A stretch of DNA of 64,000 nt from Serratia bockelmannii (GCF_008011855.1 NZ_VOUX01000002.1:62001-126000); one strand, 5' to 3'; positions 19,641-31,883 are shown, numbered from the stretch's first letter. Numbers and translations are program-made. The notes: generated from the sequence alone by a model not told the origin.

Positions 19641-20393
19641 ATGAGTGATGTTTCCCCAACCGTTCTCTTTGAACACCCGCTTAACGAAAAAATGCGCACC
19701 TGGCTGCGCATCGAGTTTTTACTGCAACAGCTGCACGGCCAGCGCGCCCTGAGCGAAACCGCCATCGCCCTTACCTTCTTTCGCACCGTCTCCGACCTGC
19801 TGGACGTGCTGGAGCGCGGCGAAGTGCGCACCGAACTGCTCAAAGAGCTGGAGCGCCAGCAGCAAAAACTGTTGGCCTGGGCCGATGTGCCGGGCGTGGA
19901 TATGGCGCTGATCGATCAGCTGCGCGGCCAGTTGAAGTCGCGCTCATCGGCGCTGATGGCGGCGCCGCGCCTCGGTCAGGCGCTGCGTGAAGACCGGCTG
20001 ATCGGCCTGGTGCGCCAGCGGCTGAACATTCCCGGCGGCTGCTGCAGCTTCGATCTGCCAACCCTGCACATGTGGATGCACGCGCCGCAGCAGGATCGCG
20101 ACGCCGACGTCGCCGCCTGGCTGCAATCGTTGGATCCGCTGAACCAGGCGCTGATCATGGTGCTGGATCTGATCCGTCAGTCGGGGCCGTTTCGCAATCA
20201 AATCAGCCTGAACGGCTTTTTCCAGGACAACGCCGAAGGGGCGGATCTGCTACGCCTGCGCCTCCATCTGGCGCCGCAGCTTTATCCGCAGATTTCTGGC
20301 CACAAGACGCGTTATGCCATTCGTTTCCTGCCGCTGGACAGCGAAAATGGCGTGGTGCCTGAACGCCTGACGTTCGAATTGGCCTGTTGTTGA
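19641..20393 (+). CDS. zapD: Cell division protein ZapD
   Basis: Cytoplasmic FtsZ-associated protein that bundles protofilaments and stabilises the Z ring. It has 250 residues (E. coli 247), mostly alpha-helical at the N-terminus ([17 protein letters not shown]) with a C-terminal beta-rich domain ending LTFELACC. The ATG lies 5 nt after the coaE stop. It is separated from the dcw cluster only by yacG, mutT, secA-secM and lpxC, as in E. coli. Confidence 0.96.
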   Translation: MSDVSPTVLFEHPLNEKMRTWLRIEFLLQQLHGQRALSETAIALTFFRTVSDLLDVLERGEVRTELLKELERQQQKLLAWADVPGVDMALIDQLRGQLKSRSSALMAAPRLGQALREDRLIGLVRQRLNIPGGCCSFDLPTLHMWMHAPQQDRDADVAAWLQSLDPLNQALIMVLDLIRQSGPFRNQISLNGFFQDNAEGADLLRLRLHLAPQLYPQISGHKTRYAIRFLPLDSENGVVPERLTFELACC

Positions 20394-20444
20394 ACTCATG
20401 AAAGCAAGCCTTCTCAGCACTGACAGAAGGCGTAAGGAACCGTT

Positions 20445-20636
20445 ATGACGACCGTAGTGAAATGCCCAACCTGTGGCACCGGCGTGGTTTGGGGTGAAGT
20501 CAGCCCGTTCCGGCCGTTTTGCAGCAAGCGCTGCCAGCTGATTGATCTTGGCGAGTGGGCCGATGAAGAGAAGCGCATTCCGAGCAACAGCGATCTGTCG
20601 GAAAGCGAAGACTGGAGCGAACTCGACGATCGCTAG
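20445..20636 (+). CDS. yacG: DNA gyrase inhibitor YacG (zinc finger)
   Basis: Small zinc protein that binds GyrB and inhibits gyrase (family knowledge). It has 63 residues. The four zinc-ligand cysteines are C7 and C10 (KCPTCG) and C26 and C30 (PFCSKRC). The acidic C-terminal tail is present. It ends the coaE-zapD-yacG operon. Confidence 0.95.
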   Translation: MTTVVKCPTCGTGVVWGEVSPFRPFCSKRCQLIDLGEWADEEKRIPSNSDLSESEDWSELDDR

Positions 20637-20648
20637 TCGCCGGTTGAA

Positions 20649-20675
20649 GGCCTGGCGGACGCCAGGCCAATCTTG
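20649..20675. terminator. Bidirectional terminator between yacG and mutT
   Basis: GGCCTGGC / GCCAGGCC (8-bp stem, GGAC loop) is followed on the plus strand by the T-rich AATCTTGTTATT. It lies between convergent yacG and mutT. Confidence 0.7.
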
Positions 20676-21080
20676 TTATTGCGCGGCGTTCGCCTGCGCT
20701 ACCAGCAGTTGAATAATGCCGACGTTGGCTTCCGGGAACTCGTCTTCACGCAGATCGGCCTGTTTTACCCAGCGCATCGGCTGCCCCTCACGGCCAAACG
20801 GCTCGCCCGCCCAACGCTCCACCAGATAAAAATTCAGTGTCACGATGCGATCGCTGAAACGATGTTCCACCACCTCCAACAGTTCGGCCCGCTCGGCTTC
20901 GATACCGGTCTCTTCACGCAACTCGCGGCTCAGGGCCTGTTCCGGCGTCTCACCCGGTTCGATCTTGCCGCCGGGAAACTCCCAAAATCCGGCCATGTGC
21001 GTGTCAGCGGCGCGGCGGGTAATAAAGATCTCCCGTTGAGCATTGCGGATGATGCCCACGGCGATATTCAGATGTTTCAT
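20676..21080 (-). CDS. mutT: 8-oxo-dGTP diphosphatase MutT
   Basis: Sanitises the nucleotide pool by hydrolysing 8-oxo-dGTP, preventing A:T to C:G transversions. It has 134 residues (E. coli 129). The full Nudix box is visible: GGKIEPGETPEQAL then SRELREETGI, in GX5EX7REUXEEXGU form. It lies downstream of secA on the same strand, but a terminator separates them. Confidence 0.96.
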   Translation of the reverse strand: MKHLNIAVGIIRNAQREIFITRRAADTHMAGFWEFPGGKIEPGETPEQALSRELREETGIEAERAELLEVVEHRFSDRIVTLNFYLVERWAGEPFGREGQPMRWVKQADLREDEFPEANVGIIQLLVAQANAAQ

Positions 21081-21101
21081 CTCACCCTCCTGATGGGTGC
21101 C

Positions 21102-21133
21102 AAAAAACAGGGGCTCAGCAAGCTGAACCCCTG
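21102..21133 (-). terminator. Intrinsic terminator of secA
   Basis: On the minus strand CAGGGGTTCAGC pairs with GCTGAGCCCCTG (one wobble pair) and is followed by TTTTTT. It begins 28 nt after the secA stop. Confidence 0.85.
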
Positions 21134-21160
21134 GGTGTTATCGGTTAACCGCAGCCGGCA

Positions 21161-23869
21161 TTACTGCAGGCGGCCGTGGCACTGCTTGTATTTCTTGCCG
21201 GAACCGCATGGGCAAGGATCGTTGCGGCCCACTTTGCGCTCGGCGGTCGCCGGCGCGTTCGGATCTTCGGTCACCAGCGCGTTCTCGTCGTGGTGGCTCA
21301 GCTGTTGCTGCTGCGCCAGGCGCTCAGCCTCTTCACGACGCTGCTGTTCCAGCGCTTCCACTTCTTCCGGCATCCGCACCTGTACCTTGCTCAGCACACT
21401 GATCACTTCATATTTCAGCGATTCCAGCATGGTGGCGAACATGTTGAAGGATTCGCGCTTGTACTCCTGCTTCGGATCCTTCTGCGCATAGCCGCGCAGG
21501 TGGATGCCCTGACGCAGGTAGTCCATCGCCGCCAGGTGCTCTTTCCACAGGGAATCCAGCGTCTGCAGCATCACGCCCTTCTCGAAGTTGCGCATCATTT
21601 CGCTGCCGACCACGTCTTCCTTACGCAGGTACTGCTCTTTGGCGTTCTCCAGAATACGTTCGCGCAGCGTCTCTTCGTGCAGCTCCGGCTCTTTGTCCAG
21701 CCACTGGGCAATTGGCATCTCCAGATCGAAGTCGTTCTTCAGGCGCTCTTCCAGCCCCTGAATGTCCCACTCTTCTTCCAGCGACTGCGGCGTGATGTAG
21801 TTGTCGATGGTGCTCTTGAACACGTCCTCGCGGATGCTGGCGATGGTTTCGCTCACGTCGGACACGTCCAGCAATTCGTTACGCTGGCTGTAGATAGCGC
21901 GGCGCTGATCGTTGGCGACATCGTCGTATTCCAGCAGTTGCTTACGGATATCGAAGTTACGGCTCTCCACCTTGCGCTGAGCGTTGGCAATCGCCTTGGT
22001 CACCCACGGGTGCTCAATCGCCTCGCCTTCTTTCATACCCAGTTTACGCATCATGCCAGACACGCGATCCGAGGCGAAGATACGCATCAGGGCATCTTCC
22101 ATCGACAGGTAGAAGCGGGATGAACCGGCGTCGCCCTGACGACCGGAACGGCCGCGCAGCTGGTTATCGATACGGCGCGATTCATGGCGCTCGGTGCCGA
22201 TGATATGCAGGCCGCCCGCCGCCAGCACCGCATCGTGGCGCACTTTCCAGGCGGCTTTGATGGCTTCAATTTGCTCTTCGGTCGGTTCTTCCAGCAGCGC
22301 CACTTCGGCCTGCCAGCTGCCGCCCAGCACGATATCGGTACCACGGCCCGCCATGTTGGTGGCGATGGTCACCGCACCGCTCTGACCCGCCTGGGCGACG
22401 ATGTCCGCCTCCATGGCGTGGAATTTGGCGTTCAGCACCTTGTGCTCGATACCCGCTTTGGTCAGCTCATGGGAAACCACTTCGGATTTCTCGATTGAGA
22501 TGGTACCCACCAGCACCGGCTGGCCTTTGGCGGTACGCTCGCGGATGTCTTCGATGATGGCACCGATCTTCTCTTTCTCGGTCATGTACACCAGATCCGG
22601 CATATCCTTACGGATCATCGGACGGTTGGTTGGCACCACGATCGTGTCCAGTTTGTAGATCGAGCTGAATTCGAAGGCTTCGGTATCGGCGGTACCGGTC
22701 ATCCCGGCCAGCTTCTCGTACAGACGGAAGTAGTTCTGGAAGGTGATCGAAGCCAGCGTCTGGTTCTCGTTCTGGATCTCCACGCCTTCTTTGGCTTCCA
22801 CCGCCTGGTGCAAACCGTCGGACCAGCGGCGGCCCTGCATGGTACGGCCGGTGTGCTCATCGACGATGATCACTTCGCCGTCTTTCACGATGTAGTCCAC
22901 GTCGCGGGTGAACAGCACGTGGGCTCGCAGCGCGGCGGTAACGTGGTGCATCAGCATGATGTTGGTCGGCGAGTACAGCGATTCGCCTTCATCCATTATG
23001 CCAGCTTCCACCAGCATCTCTTCGATCAGGATCAGGCCGCGTTCGGTCAGGTGGACCTGACGCGCCTTCTCATCCACCGAGAAGTGCCCTTCACCCTTGA
23101 AGGTGTCGGAGTCTTCTTTTTCCTGGCGGATCAGTTTAGGGATCAGCTTGTTGACCTTGATGTACATCTCGGAGCTGTCTTCTGCCGGGCCGGAGATGAT
23201 CAGCGGCGTACGCGCTTCATCGATCAGGATGGAGTCCACCTCATCCACCAGCGCATAGTGCAGTTTGCGCTGCACGCGCTCTTCTGGGCTGAACGCCATG
23301 TTGTCGCGCAGGTAGTCGAAGCCGTATTCGTTGTTGGTGCCGTAGGTGATGTCGGCGGCGTAAGCTTCACGCTTGGCCGGCGCCGGCATGCCCGGCAGGT
23401 TGATACCGATGCTCAGGCCGAGGAACTCGAACAACGGACGGTTGTTTTCGGCGTCACGCTGCGCCAGATAGTCGTTGACGGTCACGACGTGCACGCCGCG
23501 GCCGCTCAGGGCGTTCAGATAAGCCGGCAGCGTCGCGGTCAGGGTTTTACCTTCACCGGTGCGCATCTCGGCGATGCAGCGATCGTTCAGCACCATGCCG
23601 CCCAGCAGCTGCACGTCGAAGTGACGCATGCCGAACACGCGCTTGCTCGCCTCACGCACCACGGCGAAGGCTTCCGGGATCAGGCTGTCCAACGACTCGC
23701 CTTTCTCCAGGCGCGCGCGGAACTCGTTGGTTTTCGCTTTCAGCTCGTCATCGGACAGTTTTTCCATGTCCGGTTCCATGCGGTTGATCTGCTCAACCAC
23801 TTTGCGCATGCGGCGCAGGGTACGATCGTTACGGCTGCCAAAAACTTTGGTTAATAATTTCACTAACAT
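21161..23869 (-). CDS. secA: Preprotein translocase ATPase SecA
   Basis: Motor of the Sec pathway: binds signal sequences and SecB and drives preproteins through SecYEG. It has 902 residues (E. coli 901). DEAD motor features include [17 protein letters not shown] (Walker A), [18 protein letters not shown] (Walker B), [13 protein letters not shown] and [19 protein letters not shown]. The C-terminal zinc and SecB-binding tail [14 protein letters not shown] is intact. The start is the ATG at 23867-23869 ([12 protein letters not shown]). Seven upstream in-frame residues are not conserved. It is translated 82 nt downstream of secM and should be controlled by SecM arrest. Confidence 0.97.
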   Translation of the reverse strand: MLVKLLTKVFGSRNDRTLRRMRKVVEQINRMEPDMEKLSDDELKAKTNEFRARLEKGESLDSLIPEAFAVVREASKRVFGMRHFDVQLLGGMVLNDRCIAEMRTGEGKTLTATLPAYLNALSGRGVHVVTVNDYLAQRDAENNRPLFEFLGLSIGINLPGMPAPAKREAYAADITYGTNNEYGFDYLRDNMAFSPEERVQRKLHYALVDEVDSILIDEARTPLIISGPAEDSSEMYIKVNKLIPKLIRQEKEDSDTFKGEGHFSVDEKARQVHLTERGLILIEEMLVEAGIMDEGESLYSPTNIMLMHHVTAALRAHVLFTRDVDYIVKDGEVIIVDEHTGRTMQGRRWSDGLHQAVEAKEGVEIQNENQTLASITFQNYFRLYEKLAGMTGTADTEAFEFSSIYKLDTIVVPTNRPMIRKDMPDLVYMTEKEKIGAIIEDIRERTAKGQPVLVGTISIEKSEVVSHELTKAGIEHKVLNAKFHAMEADIVAQAGQSGAVTIATNMAGRGTDIVLGGSWQAEVALLEEPTEEQIEAIKAAWKVRHDAVLAAGGLHIIGTERHESRRIDNQLRGRSGRQGDAGSSRFYLSMEDALMRIFASDRVSGMMRKLGMKEGEAIEHPWVTKAIANAQRKVESRNFDIRKQLLEYDDVANDQRRAIYSQRNELLDVSDVSETIASIREDVFKSTIDNYITPQSLEEEWDIQGLEERLKNDFDLEMPIAQWLDKEPELHEETLRERILENAKEQYLRKEDVVGSEMMRNFEKGVMLQTLDSLWKEHLAAMDYLRQGIHLRGYAQKDPKQEYKRESFNMFATMLESLKYEVISVLSKVQVRMPEEVEALEQQRREEAERLAQQQQLSHHDENALVTEDPNAPATAERKVGRNDPCPCGSGKKYKQCHGRLQ

Positions 23870-23951
23870 GATGTTTGATATCTCTGTCATGACGGCCGAG
23901 CACGGCAGTCAACTTGCTATTATTTATGGTTTTTGTGCCCGAAGGGCGAAG

Positions 23952-24482
23952 TCAGACGAGTGCGGCGGGCCCGGCACGAATGCCTTGCACCTGCGCCACC
24001 CACAGGCCGGTCTGATGCCGTGCCAGCGTTGGCAACACCTCAAGGTGGGTGTGACGAATGATGGTCGGCGGCTTCGGCTCGTGCGTCAGCAGCGCGTTGA
24101 GAGTAGAAAGCAGCGCCAGTTGCGCCACTTGCAAAGGGGGTTCCGCTTCGGCTTCGCTCTCCTGCACCCGCGCATAAACCGCCTGCGGCGCCAGCGCGAA
24201 AGAGAGGTGACGAATGACGGTGCGCAGCGCATGTTGCTGCCAATAATCTACGCTGAAGGTAGGACGGCGATGTGCGTCCTGCAGCAGGGCCAGGCTGTTG
24301 AAGGTGCCGTTGGCCGAATTTTGCCGGTTAAGGCTGGACGATGTGCTCGGCAGTGCGGCCTGATCGGGGGCGCCGGACAAATTGGAAGGTGCGCCAAGCG
24401 TGGCCGCAACCATCCCTAACAGGAGATGGGGCCAGAAATAACGTCTGCCAAATTGTCGCCAACGATTTAGAATACCGATCAC
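23952..24482 (-). CDS. secM: Secretion monitor SecM (translation-arrest peptide)
   Basis: Secreted leader protein whose C-terminus stalls its own ribosome until SecA pulls on it, exposing the secA start. It has 176 residues from a GTG start (24480-24482), also GTG in E. coli. The long signal region [20 protein letters not shown] is nearly identical to E. coli. The arrest region keeps W161 and G167-I-R-A-G-P172 (E. coli W155 and GIRAGP). The position of E. coli F150 is H156 here, and I156 is replaced by V162. Four residues (AALV) follow the arrest proline. Confidence 0.95.
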   Translation of the reverse strand: MIGILNRWRQFGRRYFWPHLLLGMVAATLGAPSNLSGAPDQAALPSTSSSLNRQNSANGTFNSLALLQDAHRRPTFSVDYWQQHALRTVIRHLSFALAPQAVYARVQESEAEAEPPLQVAQLALLSTLNALLTHEPKPPTIIRHTHLEVLPTLARHQTGLWVAQVQGIRAGPAALV

Positions 24483-24508
24483 GAGTTTATAATCCGCCGG
24501 AGCCCATT

Positions 24509-25024
24509 ATGCGCGATAGCCGTCCACAATTATTAGATGTCCTGTTCGACGACGCGTCTGCCGGCAGCAAAGGGACGCTGCAAAACGTCCAGCAACGCGC
24601 GGTGGCGCTGCTCAAGCTTAACCGTGCAGTGAAGGGCCTGTTGCCCGCTCCCCTGCATCCCTGGTGCCGCGTCGCGAATTTCCGACAGGGTATTTTAGTG
24701 CTCGAAACGGCAAATGCCAGTTGGATGATGCGCTTGCGCTACGAACAACCCGCTTTGCTGTCTGCACTACGAGCGCAAATTCTACCATCATTGTCGTCGA
24801 TCGACATCAGGATTAATCCGGCCTTGATGGCGAAAGGCAGCAACCAGGTGCAAAACGCCGAAAAAGCGCCTGAAAAACCCGTGCCAATGCGGCATTTGAG
24901 TCTGGAAAGTGCGGAGGAACTGAGAGGATTGGCAAGCCGTAGCCCGGAGAAGCTGCGCAAAATATTGGAACGGCTGGCTGCATTGGCCGGAGAGGGTACC
25001 AACACAACCAGTCGTGATAAGTAA
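24509..25024 (+). CDS. DUF721 (DciA-like) protein
   Basis: A 171-residue protein with a DUF721 domain near residues 25-105 (LNRAVKGLLP, HPWCRVANF, ILVLETANASWMMRLR, LSSIDIRINP). DUF721 is the domain of DciA, the ancestral loader of the DnaB replicative helicase that DnaC replaced in E. coli. The remainder is a low-complexity tail with a predicted helix (LRGLASRSPEKLRKILERL). The ATG at 24509 has GGAG upstream. It lies divergent to secM with only 26 nt between start codons and converges on lpxC. Whether it still acts on DnaB is unknown; domain assignment is by eye. Confidence 0.75.
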   Translation: MRDSRPQLLDVLFDDASAGSKGTLQNVQQRAVALLKLNRAVKGLLPAPLHPWCRVANFRQGILVLETANASWMMRLRYEQPALLSALRAQILPSLSSIDIRINPALMAKGSNQVQNAEKAPEKPVPMRHLSLESAEELRGLASRSPEKLRKILERLAALAGEGTNTTSRDK

Positions 25025-25074
25025 TCAGCGACACGAACTGCAAAACACCCGACAGCCGGCATCACACCATCGCG

Positions 25075-25129
25075 AGCCTGAATTCTCAGGCTCTCAGGGG
25101 ATGCGCCTGCCGTTATTCGCAGGCGAGGA
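25075..25129. repeat. Two adjacent hairpins between the DUF721 gene and lpxC
   Basis: AGCCTGA-ATTC-TCAGGCT (25075-25092) is followed by CGCCTGC...GCAGGCG (about 25107-25129). Neither has a T-run, so they may be transcript-stabilising or Rho-dependent 3' ends of the two convergent genes. Confidence 0.5.
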
Positions 25130-25138
25130 ATTCAGACC

Positions 25139-26119
<981 letters not shown>

Positions 26120-26159
26120 TTAGCACAAAGAGCGGAGATTCCAAATTCTCAGGATATTC

Positions 26160-27314
26160 TTAGTCTGCCTGCTTACGCAGGAAGGCTGGAATATCAAGAT
26201 AGTCGGGCTCTTTATTCGGCTGCGCAGCTTGGTCGTTGACCACCTTCGCGGCAGGTTTCACTTCCTGCGGCAGAGGCGACATGCCGTGCTGCTGATAACG
26301 GTGATCCATCACCGGCTGGCTGGCCTGCTTATTGGTCACCAGGGTGATTTCAGGACGCTTGTCCATACCGATACCGGTTGCAACCACGGTTACGCGCAGT
26401 TCGTCGTTCATTTCTGGATCCAGCGAGGTACCGATAACCACGGTAGCGTTGTCGGAAGCGAACGCGCGGATGGTGTTACCCACGGTTTCGAACTCATCCA
26501 GACGCAGGTCGAAGCCAGCGGTAATGTTGACCAACACGCCGCGCGCGCCGGACAGGTCGATGTCTTCCAGCAGTGGGCTGGAGATCGCCATTTCGGCCGC
26601 TTCTTCGGCGCGGTCTTCACCGCAAGCCACGCCGGAACCCATCATCGCGTAGCCCATTTCGGACATCACGGTGCGCACGTCGGCGAAGTCGACGTTCATC
26701 AGGCCCGGACGGGTGATCAGCTCGGCGATACCCTGCACCGCGCCTTTCAGCACGTCGTTGGCCGCGCCGAACGCGTCCAGCAGGGAAATGCCGCGACCCA
26801 GAACTTTCAACAGCTTGTCGTTCGGGATAGTGATCAGCGAGTCCACGTGTTTGGACAGCTCAGCGATACCCTGCTCCGCGAATGCCATGCGCTTCTTGCC
26901 TTCGAAGTTGAAAGGCTTGGTCACCACGGCCACGGTCAGAATACCCAAATCTTTAGCCACTTCAGCCACCACTGGCGCTGCACCGGTACCGGTACCGCCG
27001 CCCATGCCGGCTGCGATGAAGACCATGTCTGCGCCGTCCAGCGCTGCGCGCAGGGCTTCGCGGTCTTCTTCCGCTGAATTGCGACCCACTTCAGGGTTCG
27101 CGCCCGCACCCAGACCTTTGGTAATACCGCTACCAATCTGGATGGTTTGGCCAACCGCCGTTTTGCGGAGCGCCTGGGCGTCCGTGTTCACAGCGAAGAA
27201 TTCAACACCTTCGATGCGCTCGCGCACCATGTGTTCAACGGCGTTGCCACCGCCGCCGCCGACGCCGATGACTTTAATCACCGCGTCATTGGTTAGTTCC
27301 ATTGGTTCAAACAT
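26160..27314 (-). CDS. ftsZ: Cell division GTPase FtsZ
   Basis: Tubulin homologue that polymerises into the Z ring at midcell. It has 384 residues (E. coli 383). The GTP-binding signature GGGTGTG is at residues 105-111, the T7 loop is [11 protein letters not shown], and the conserved C-terminal peptide [14 protein letters not shown] binds FtsA and ZipA. The variable linker before it is Gln/Pro-rich. The 74-nt gap from ftsA and the 103-nt gap to lpxC are the widest spacings in this part of the cluster. Promoters for ftsZ in E. coli lie within ftsQ-ftsA; I could not confirm them here. Confidence 0.98.
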   Translation of the reverse strand: MFEPMELTNDAVIKVIGVGGGGGNAVEHMVRERIEGVEFFAVNTDAQALRKTAVGQTIQIGSGITKGLGAGANPEVGRNSAEEDREALRAALDGADMVFIAAGMGGGTGTGAAPVVAEVAKDLGILTVAVVTKPFNFEGKKRMAFAEQGIAELSKHVDSLITIPNDKLLKVLGRGISLLDAFGAANDVLKGAVQGIAELITRPGLMNVDFADVRTVMSEMGYAMMGSGVACGEDRAEEAAEMAISSPLLEDIDLSGARGVLVNITAGFDLRLDEFETVGNTIRAFASDNATVVIGTSLDPEMNDELRVTVVATGIGMDKRPEITLVTNKQASQPVMDHRYQQHGMSPLPQEVKPAAKVVNDQAAQPNKEPDYLDIPAFLRKQAD

Positions 27315-27388
27315 AGTTTCTCTCCGTTTTGTGCCTGTCGCTGCGAGATCATAAAAAGATTACTCAGCATGATCTCTTTGTTGAAACA

Positions 27389-28645
27389 TTAAAACTCTTT
27401 TCTCAGCCAGCTATTGATGCGTTTAAACCAATTGCCCACCGAGGCGCGTTTTTCTACCTCTGTCTCACCGCTCAGGTGAGACTCTTTTCCATAGTGCAGC
27501 AGACCTACCGCCGTCGAGTAGTAAGGCTCCTGCGCATAATCCGTCAGACCCGTGATGTTCAAGGGTTGGCCGATGCGTACCTGGGTGTGGAACACCCGTT
27601 GCGCACAGGCTGCCAGGCCATCAATCTGGGCGGCGCCACCGGTCAGCACGATACCTGCCGCCAGATGATGCTTCACCCCTTGCTGACGCAGTTGCTCCTG
27701 CAATTGCAAAATTTCATCGTTAACCAGATTCAACAGTTCGGTGTAGCGTGGCTCAATGACTTCAGCCAGCGTCTGTCTTTGCAGACTGCGCGGAGGACGT
27801 CCCCCGACGCTAGGCACCTCTACATTCTCATCCTTGCTAACAATCGACCCAAGCGCACAACCGTGTCGAACTTTAATCGCTTCCGCGTCGGTCGGCGGCG
27901 TGCCGAAGGCGTAAGCGATATCGCTGGTGACCACGTTCCCGGCGTAAGGGATCACTTTGGTGTGGCGCAGCGCACCGCCGGTGTACACCGCCATATCCAT
28001 GGTGCCGCCGCCGATATCCACCACGCAAACGCCGAGTTCGCGTTCATCTTCGGTCAGCACCGCGTAGCTCGCGGCCAGACCGGCGAAAATAAGTTGGTCA
28101 ACTTTCAGGCCGCAACGTTCCACGGCCTTGACGATGTTCTTCGCCATATCGTTATGGCAGGTAATCAGATGCACCTTGGCCTGCATGCGCACGCCGGACA
28201 GCCCAACCGGGTTTTTGATGCCTTCCTGATAATCGATGGCGTATTCCTGAGGAATCACGTGCAGGATGCGGTGTTCGTCGCGCACGCGCACCGATTTGGC
28301 GGTGTGCACCACGTTCTCCACGTCGTCCTGCGTCACTTCCTCTTCCGAGATCGGCACCATGCCGATTTCGTTCTGGCAGCTGATGTGCTTGCCCGACAGC
28401 GCCAGGTACACCGACGAGATCTGGCAGTCCGCCATCAGCTCGGCCTGATCGATGGCGCGCTGTACGCACTTCACCACCGACTCCAGGTCGTTTACGCCGC
28501 CCTTATCCATGCCGCGAGACGGGCAGCTGCCCACCCCGATAATGTTGACCATGCCATCGGGCAGAACTTCCCCTACCAACGCGGAGACTTTTGCAGTACC
28601 GATCTCCAGTCCAACTACCAGTTTTCTGTCCGTCGACTTGATCAT
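27389..28645 (-). CDS. ftsA: Cell division protein FtsA
   Basis: Actin-like ATPase that tethers FtsZ to the membrane and recruits later division proteins. It has 418 residues (E. coli 420). The phosphate-1 loop [17 protein letters not shown], phosphate-2 [15 protein letters not shown] and adenosine motif [13 protein letters not shown] are visible. The C-terminal amphipathic membrane-targeting helix ([14 protein letters not shown]) is intact. It overlaps ftsQ by 4 nt. Confidence 0.97.
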   Translation of the reverse strand: MIKSTDRKLVVGLEIGTAKVSALVGEVLPDGMVNIIGVGSCPSRGMDKGGVNDLESVVKCVQRAIDQAELMADCQISSVYLALSGKHISCQNEIGMVPISEEEVTQDDVENVVHTAKSVRVRDEHRILHVIPQEYAIDYQEGIKNPVGLSGVRMQAKVHLITCHNDMAKNIVKAVERCGLKVDQLIFAGLAASYAVLTEDERELGVCVVDIGGGTMDMAVYTGGALRHTKVIPYAGNVVTSDIAYAFGTPPTDAEAIKVRHGCALGSIVSKDENVEVPSVGGRPPRSLQRQTLAEVIEPRYTELLNLVNDEILQLQEQLRQQGVKHHLAAGIVLTGGAAQIDGLAACAQRVFHTQVRIGQPLNITGLTDYAQEPYYSTAVGLLHYGKESHLSGETEVEKRASVGNWFKRINSWLRKEF

Positions 28646-29493
28646 TGTTGTTTTGCCTGTGCCTGATTCTGTTGCTGATTACTGTTTTGCTGACCGCCAA
28701 GCGCCTGCGGATCGACCAACACCGGAGCCCACCCTACCGAAGCGCCGGACTCGTAGCGCAGATCGACATAGCTGACACGCTTGCTCTCCGCCTGGCCCTG
28801 CTGCTGCAATACCGGGTAAAGCTCAATAAACCGCTGCAAACGCCCGTTGCGGTCATCGCGCCCCAGCTCAAGCCGAACATCGTTGTCCAGCGCCAGCTGC
28901 CAGGAATGGCGCGCGGTCATCGCCGCCATTTTCAGCGTATACTTGCTGGCCGCCAACGTGGCGCTCATCGCCCGATAGCCCTCCAGCACATCCTGTTCGC
29001 TTCCTTCCGGCCCGTAGAGCAGCGGCAACTTCTGCTTGCCCGCCCGCTCCGCCGGCACGCTGAACGCTTTGCCCTCGGCGTCCACCATGTGCAAATCGTT
29101 CCAGCGCGCCACCGGGACGTACTCCACCAGATGGATCTTCAGCTCATCCGGCCATTGTTTGCGCACGCTGGCCTGCTTGATCCACGGCAGACGTTCGATC
29201 TGCTGCTGGATGACGTCCACATCCTGCGTCATAAAGGTGCCGGGGGCGCCCAGCGCCAGGATCGCCTGACGAATATCATCGTTGGTGGTGTAGTGGCGTT
29301 CGCCGGTCACCACCAGCCTTGAGAGCGGCAGGCGACTGGCGTCTTTCATCCAGCCAAGCACCGCCCAACCGCTCCACACGACCGTTCCCAACACCATCAG
29401 CAGGAAAATCATTCCCGCCAACTGGGTTCCATTGCTGCGGCGCGGGCCGTTATCCACCTCGCGATCGCGCGCATTTAGGGCAGCTTGCGACAT
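28642..29493 (-). CDS. ftsQ: Cell division protein FtsQ
   Basis: Bitopic inner-membrane divisome protein that forms a complex with FtsB and FtsL. It has 283 residues: a short cytoplasmic N-terminus, one membrane helix near residues 28-49 ([18 protein letters not shown]), then a periplasmic POTRA domain starting [14 protein letters not shown] and the beta domain. The C-terminal tail is glutamine-rich ([16 protein letters not shown]), a species-variable region. It lies 1 nt after ddlB. Confidence 0.96.
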   Translation of the reverse strand: MSQAALNARDREVDNGPRRSNGTQLAGMIFLLMVLGTVVWSGWAVLGWMKDASRLPLSRLVVTGERHYTTNDDIRQAILALGAPGTFMTQDVDVIQQQIERLPWIKQASVRKQWPDELKIHLVEYVPVARWNDLHMVDAEGKAFSVPAERAGKQKLPLLYGPEGSEQDVLEGYRAMSATLAASKYTLKMAAMTARHSWQLALDNDVRLELGRDDRNGRLQRFIELYPVLQQQGQAESKRVSYVDLRYESGASVGWAPVLVDPQALGGQQNSNQQQNQAQAKQQ

Positions 29494-29494
29494 A

Positions 29495-30415
29495 TCAGTC
29501 GGCCAACTCCAAAATTCTCGCCACTAGCTGCGAGAAGCTTAATCCAAACTGGCGCGCCGCCATCGGCACCAGGCTATGACTGGTCATGCCCGGAGAGGTG
29601 TTCACCTCAAGCAGATAGAAGCTGCCATCGCTGTCTTGCATCACGTCGACGCGGCCCCAGCCGCTGCAGTCCAGACCGCGGTAGGCGCGCAGCGCCAATG
29701 CCGCCATCTCGGCTTCCTGCTCGGCGCTCAAACCGCTCGGGCAGAAGTACTGCGTATCGTCCGAAATGTACTTGGCCTGGTAGTCGTAAAACACGCCGGC
29801 CGGCTGGATACGGATAGACGGCAGCACCTGGTCGCCCAGCATTGCCACCGTGTATTCCGGGCCGCTCAGCCACTTCTCCACCAGCACATCGTCGTCATGG
29901 CGGAAGGCTTCTTCCAGCGCGGCTTCCAACGCAGCGCTCTCGGTGACCTTGCTCATGCCGACGCTGGAGCCTTCACGGCTCGGCTTGACGATCAGCGGCA
30001 GGCCGAGATCCGCCACGCGCGCCAGCAGCGCCGCTTTTTCGGCGCCGAGATACAGCTGGCGATTCAGCGCCACGTAAGGCGCCACCGGCAAGCCCATCGA
30101 CTGCCACACCATCTTGGTGCGCCATTTGTCCATGGTCAGCGCCGAGGCCATCACGCCGCTGCCGGTATAAGGCAGCTCGAGGAACTCCAGCAGCCCCTGC
30201 AGGGTGCCGTCCTCGCCGCCGCGGCCGTGCAGCGCGATAAACACTTTGGTGAACCCTTGATCTTTCAGCTGGGTCACCGGGAAATCGCGGGTATCGACGC
30301 CGTGCGCATCGATGCCGGCTTCGCGCAACCCGGCCAGCACCGCGGCGCCGGACTGCAGAGAAACGTCACGTTCAGCGGAGGTGCCGCCCAGCAGAACTGC
30401 AACTTTATCAGCCAT
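29495..30415 (-). CDS. ddlB: D-alanine--D-alanine ligase B
   Basis: Cytoplasmic ATP-grasp ligase making the D-Ala-D-Ala dipeptide for peptidoglycan. It has 306 residues, as in E. coli. Motifs present: [41 protein letters not shown] with the ATP-grasp lysine, and the metal site [19 protein letters not shown]. It overlaps murC by 8 nt. Confidence 0.97.
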   Translation of the reverse strand: MADKVAVLLGGTSAERDVSLQSGAAVLAGLREAGIDAHGVDTRDFPVTQLKDQGFTKVFIALHGRGGEDGTLQGLLEFLELPYTGSGVMASALTMDKWRTKMVWQSMGLPVAPYVALNRQLYLGAEKAALLARVADLGLPLIVKPSREGSSVGMSKVTESAALEAALEEAFRHDDDVLVEKWLSGPEYTVAMLGDQVLPSIRIQPAGVFYDYQAKYISDDTQYFCPSGLSAEQEAEMAALALRAYRGLDCSGWGRVDVMQDSDGSFYLLEVNTSPGMTSHSLVPMAARQFGLSFSQLVARILELAD

Positions 30416-31883
30416 GGTGCTCCTCCTCTTTCTTCGGCGGCTGCAGCTTCAGCTCGGCCAGTTTACGGGCGATTTTGCCCACGTTGCCGGCGCCTTGCAC
30501 CAGCACCAAGTCTTCATCCTGCAGCAGCTGCGCCAGCGTTTCCGGCACGGTATCGGCATCGGAAACCAGGATCGGATCCAGCTTGCCGCGGCTGCGGATG
30601 GTGCGGCACAGCGAGCGGCTGTCCGCGCCCGGGATCGGCGCTTCACCGGCGGCGTACACGTCAAGCATCAGCAGCACATCCACCTGCGACAGCACGTTGG
30701 CGAAATCGTCGTACAGATCGCGAGTACGCGTGTAGCGGTGCGGCTGGAAGATCATCACCAGACGCTTGTCCGGCCAGCCGGCGCGCGCCGCTTTCAGCGT
30801 GGCGTCCACTTCGGTCGGATGGTGGCCATAATCGTCCACCAGCATCGCGCTGCCCGCTTTGCCGTTGACCGGCTCCAGCGGAAACTCGCCGAGGAAATCG
30901 AAGCGGCGCCCAGTGCCCTGGAAGCCCGCCAGCGCGCGCAGGATATCTTCGTCGTCGATGCCTTCTTCGGTCGCTACCGCCACCGCCGCCGCTGCGTTCA
31001 ACGCATTGTGGCGGCCCGGCGCGTTCAGCGTCACCGTCAGCAACGGTTTGTCCTGACGGCTCAGGGTAAAGTGCCCCTGCGGCCCAATCTGCCGGTAGTC
31101 TTCGATGCGCACGTCGGCATCTTCACTGAAGCCGTAGGTGGTGATGTGGCGACCCACGCGCGGCAGCAGCTCACGCACCACCGGATCGTCGATGCACATT
31201 ACCGCGCGGCCGTAGAACGGCAGGTTGTGCAAGAAATTGATAAACGTCTGCTTCAGGTTCTCGAAGTCGCCCTGGTAGGTGTCCATGTGGTCGGCTTCGA
31301 TGTTGGTGACCACGGCCACCATCGGCTGCAGATGCAGGAACGACGCATCGCTCTCATCCGCTTCCGCGATCAGATAACGGCTGGACCCCAGTCGTGCGTG
31401 GGTCCCCGCCGCCTTCACCAGCCCGCCATTGACGAAGGTCGGGTCCAGGCGGGCTTCGGCGTAAATGCTCGAGACCATCGCCGTGGTGGTGGTTTTGCCG
31501 TGCGTGCCGGCGATAGCGATACCGTGGCGAAAACGCATCAGCTCCGCCAGCATTTCAGCGCGGCGGATCACCGGGATGCGCGCTTCACGAGCGGCGACGA
31601 TCTCCGGGTTGTCGGCGGAGATGGCGGTAGACACCACCACCACGCTCGCATCCAGCACGTTTTCCGGACGGTGATTGAAATAAATCGTCGCCCCGAGCGC
31701 GCTTAACTGTTGGGTGACCGGATTCGGCGCCAGGTCGGAGCCGCTGATCTGATACCCTTCGTTTGCCAACACTTCGGCGATACCACCCATGCCGGCACCA
31801 CCGATGCCGACAAAGTGAATGTGCCGGACGCGACGCATCTCGGGCACGATAGTACGTAGTTTCGCCAGTTGTTGTGTATTCAT
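30408..31883 (-). CDS. murC: UDP-N-acetylmuramate--L-alanine ligase MurC
   Basis: Adds L-alanine to UDP-MurNAc. It has 491 residues, as in E. coli. The N-terminal UDP-binding motif is [17 protein letters not shown], the Mur-ligase P-loop is [12 protein letters not shown], and [13 protein letters not shown] belongs to the C-terminal domain. The ATG at 31881-31883 is preferred; a GTG directly before it would add one residue. An AGAGAGAG ribosome-binding site is present. The 84-nt gap after murG is unusually wide for this cluster. Confidence 0.97.
   Translation of the reverse strand: MNTQQLAKLRTIVPEMRRVRHIHFVGIGGAGMGGIAEVLANEGYQISGSDLAPNPVTQQLSALGATIYFNHRPENVLDASVVVVSTAISADNPEIVAAREARIPVIRRAEMLAELMRFRHGIAIAGTHGKTTTTAMVSSIYAEARLDPTFVNGGLVKAAGTHARLGSSRYLIAEADESDASFLHLQPMVAVVTNIEADHMDTYQGDFENLKQTFINFLHNLPFYGRAVMCIDDPVVRELLPRVGRHITTYGFSEDADVRIEDYRQIGPQGHFTLSRQDKPLLTVTLNAPGRHNALNAAAAVAVATEEGIDDEDILRALAGFQGTGRRFDFLGEFPLEPVNGKAGSAMLVDDYGHHPTEVDATLKAARAGWPDKRLVMIFQPHRYTRTRDLYDDFANVLSQVDVLLMLDVYAAGEAPIPGADSRSLCRTIRSRGKLDPILVSDADTVPETLAQLLQDEDLVLVQGAGNVGKIARKLAELKLQPPKKEEEHHG

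Noticed and set aside
27329-28666. 445-codon open frame opposite ftsA
   Set aside because: Shadow frame; ftsA on the minus strand is fully conserved.
30312-31706. 464-codon open frame opposite ddlB-murC
   Set aside because: Spans the ddlB-murC overlap antisense, low-complexity Arg/His composition, no motif.
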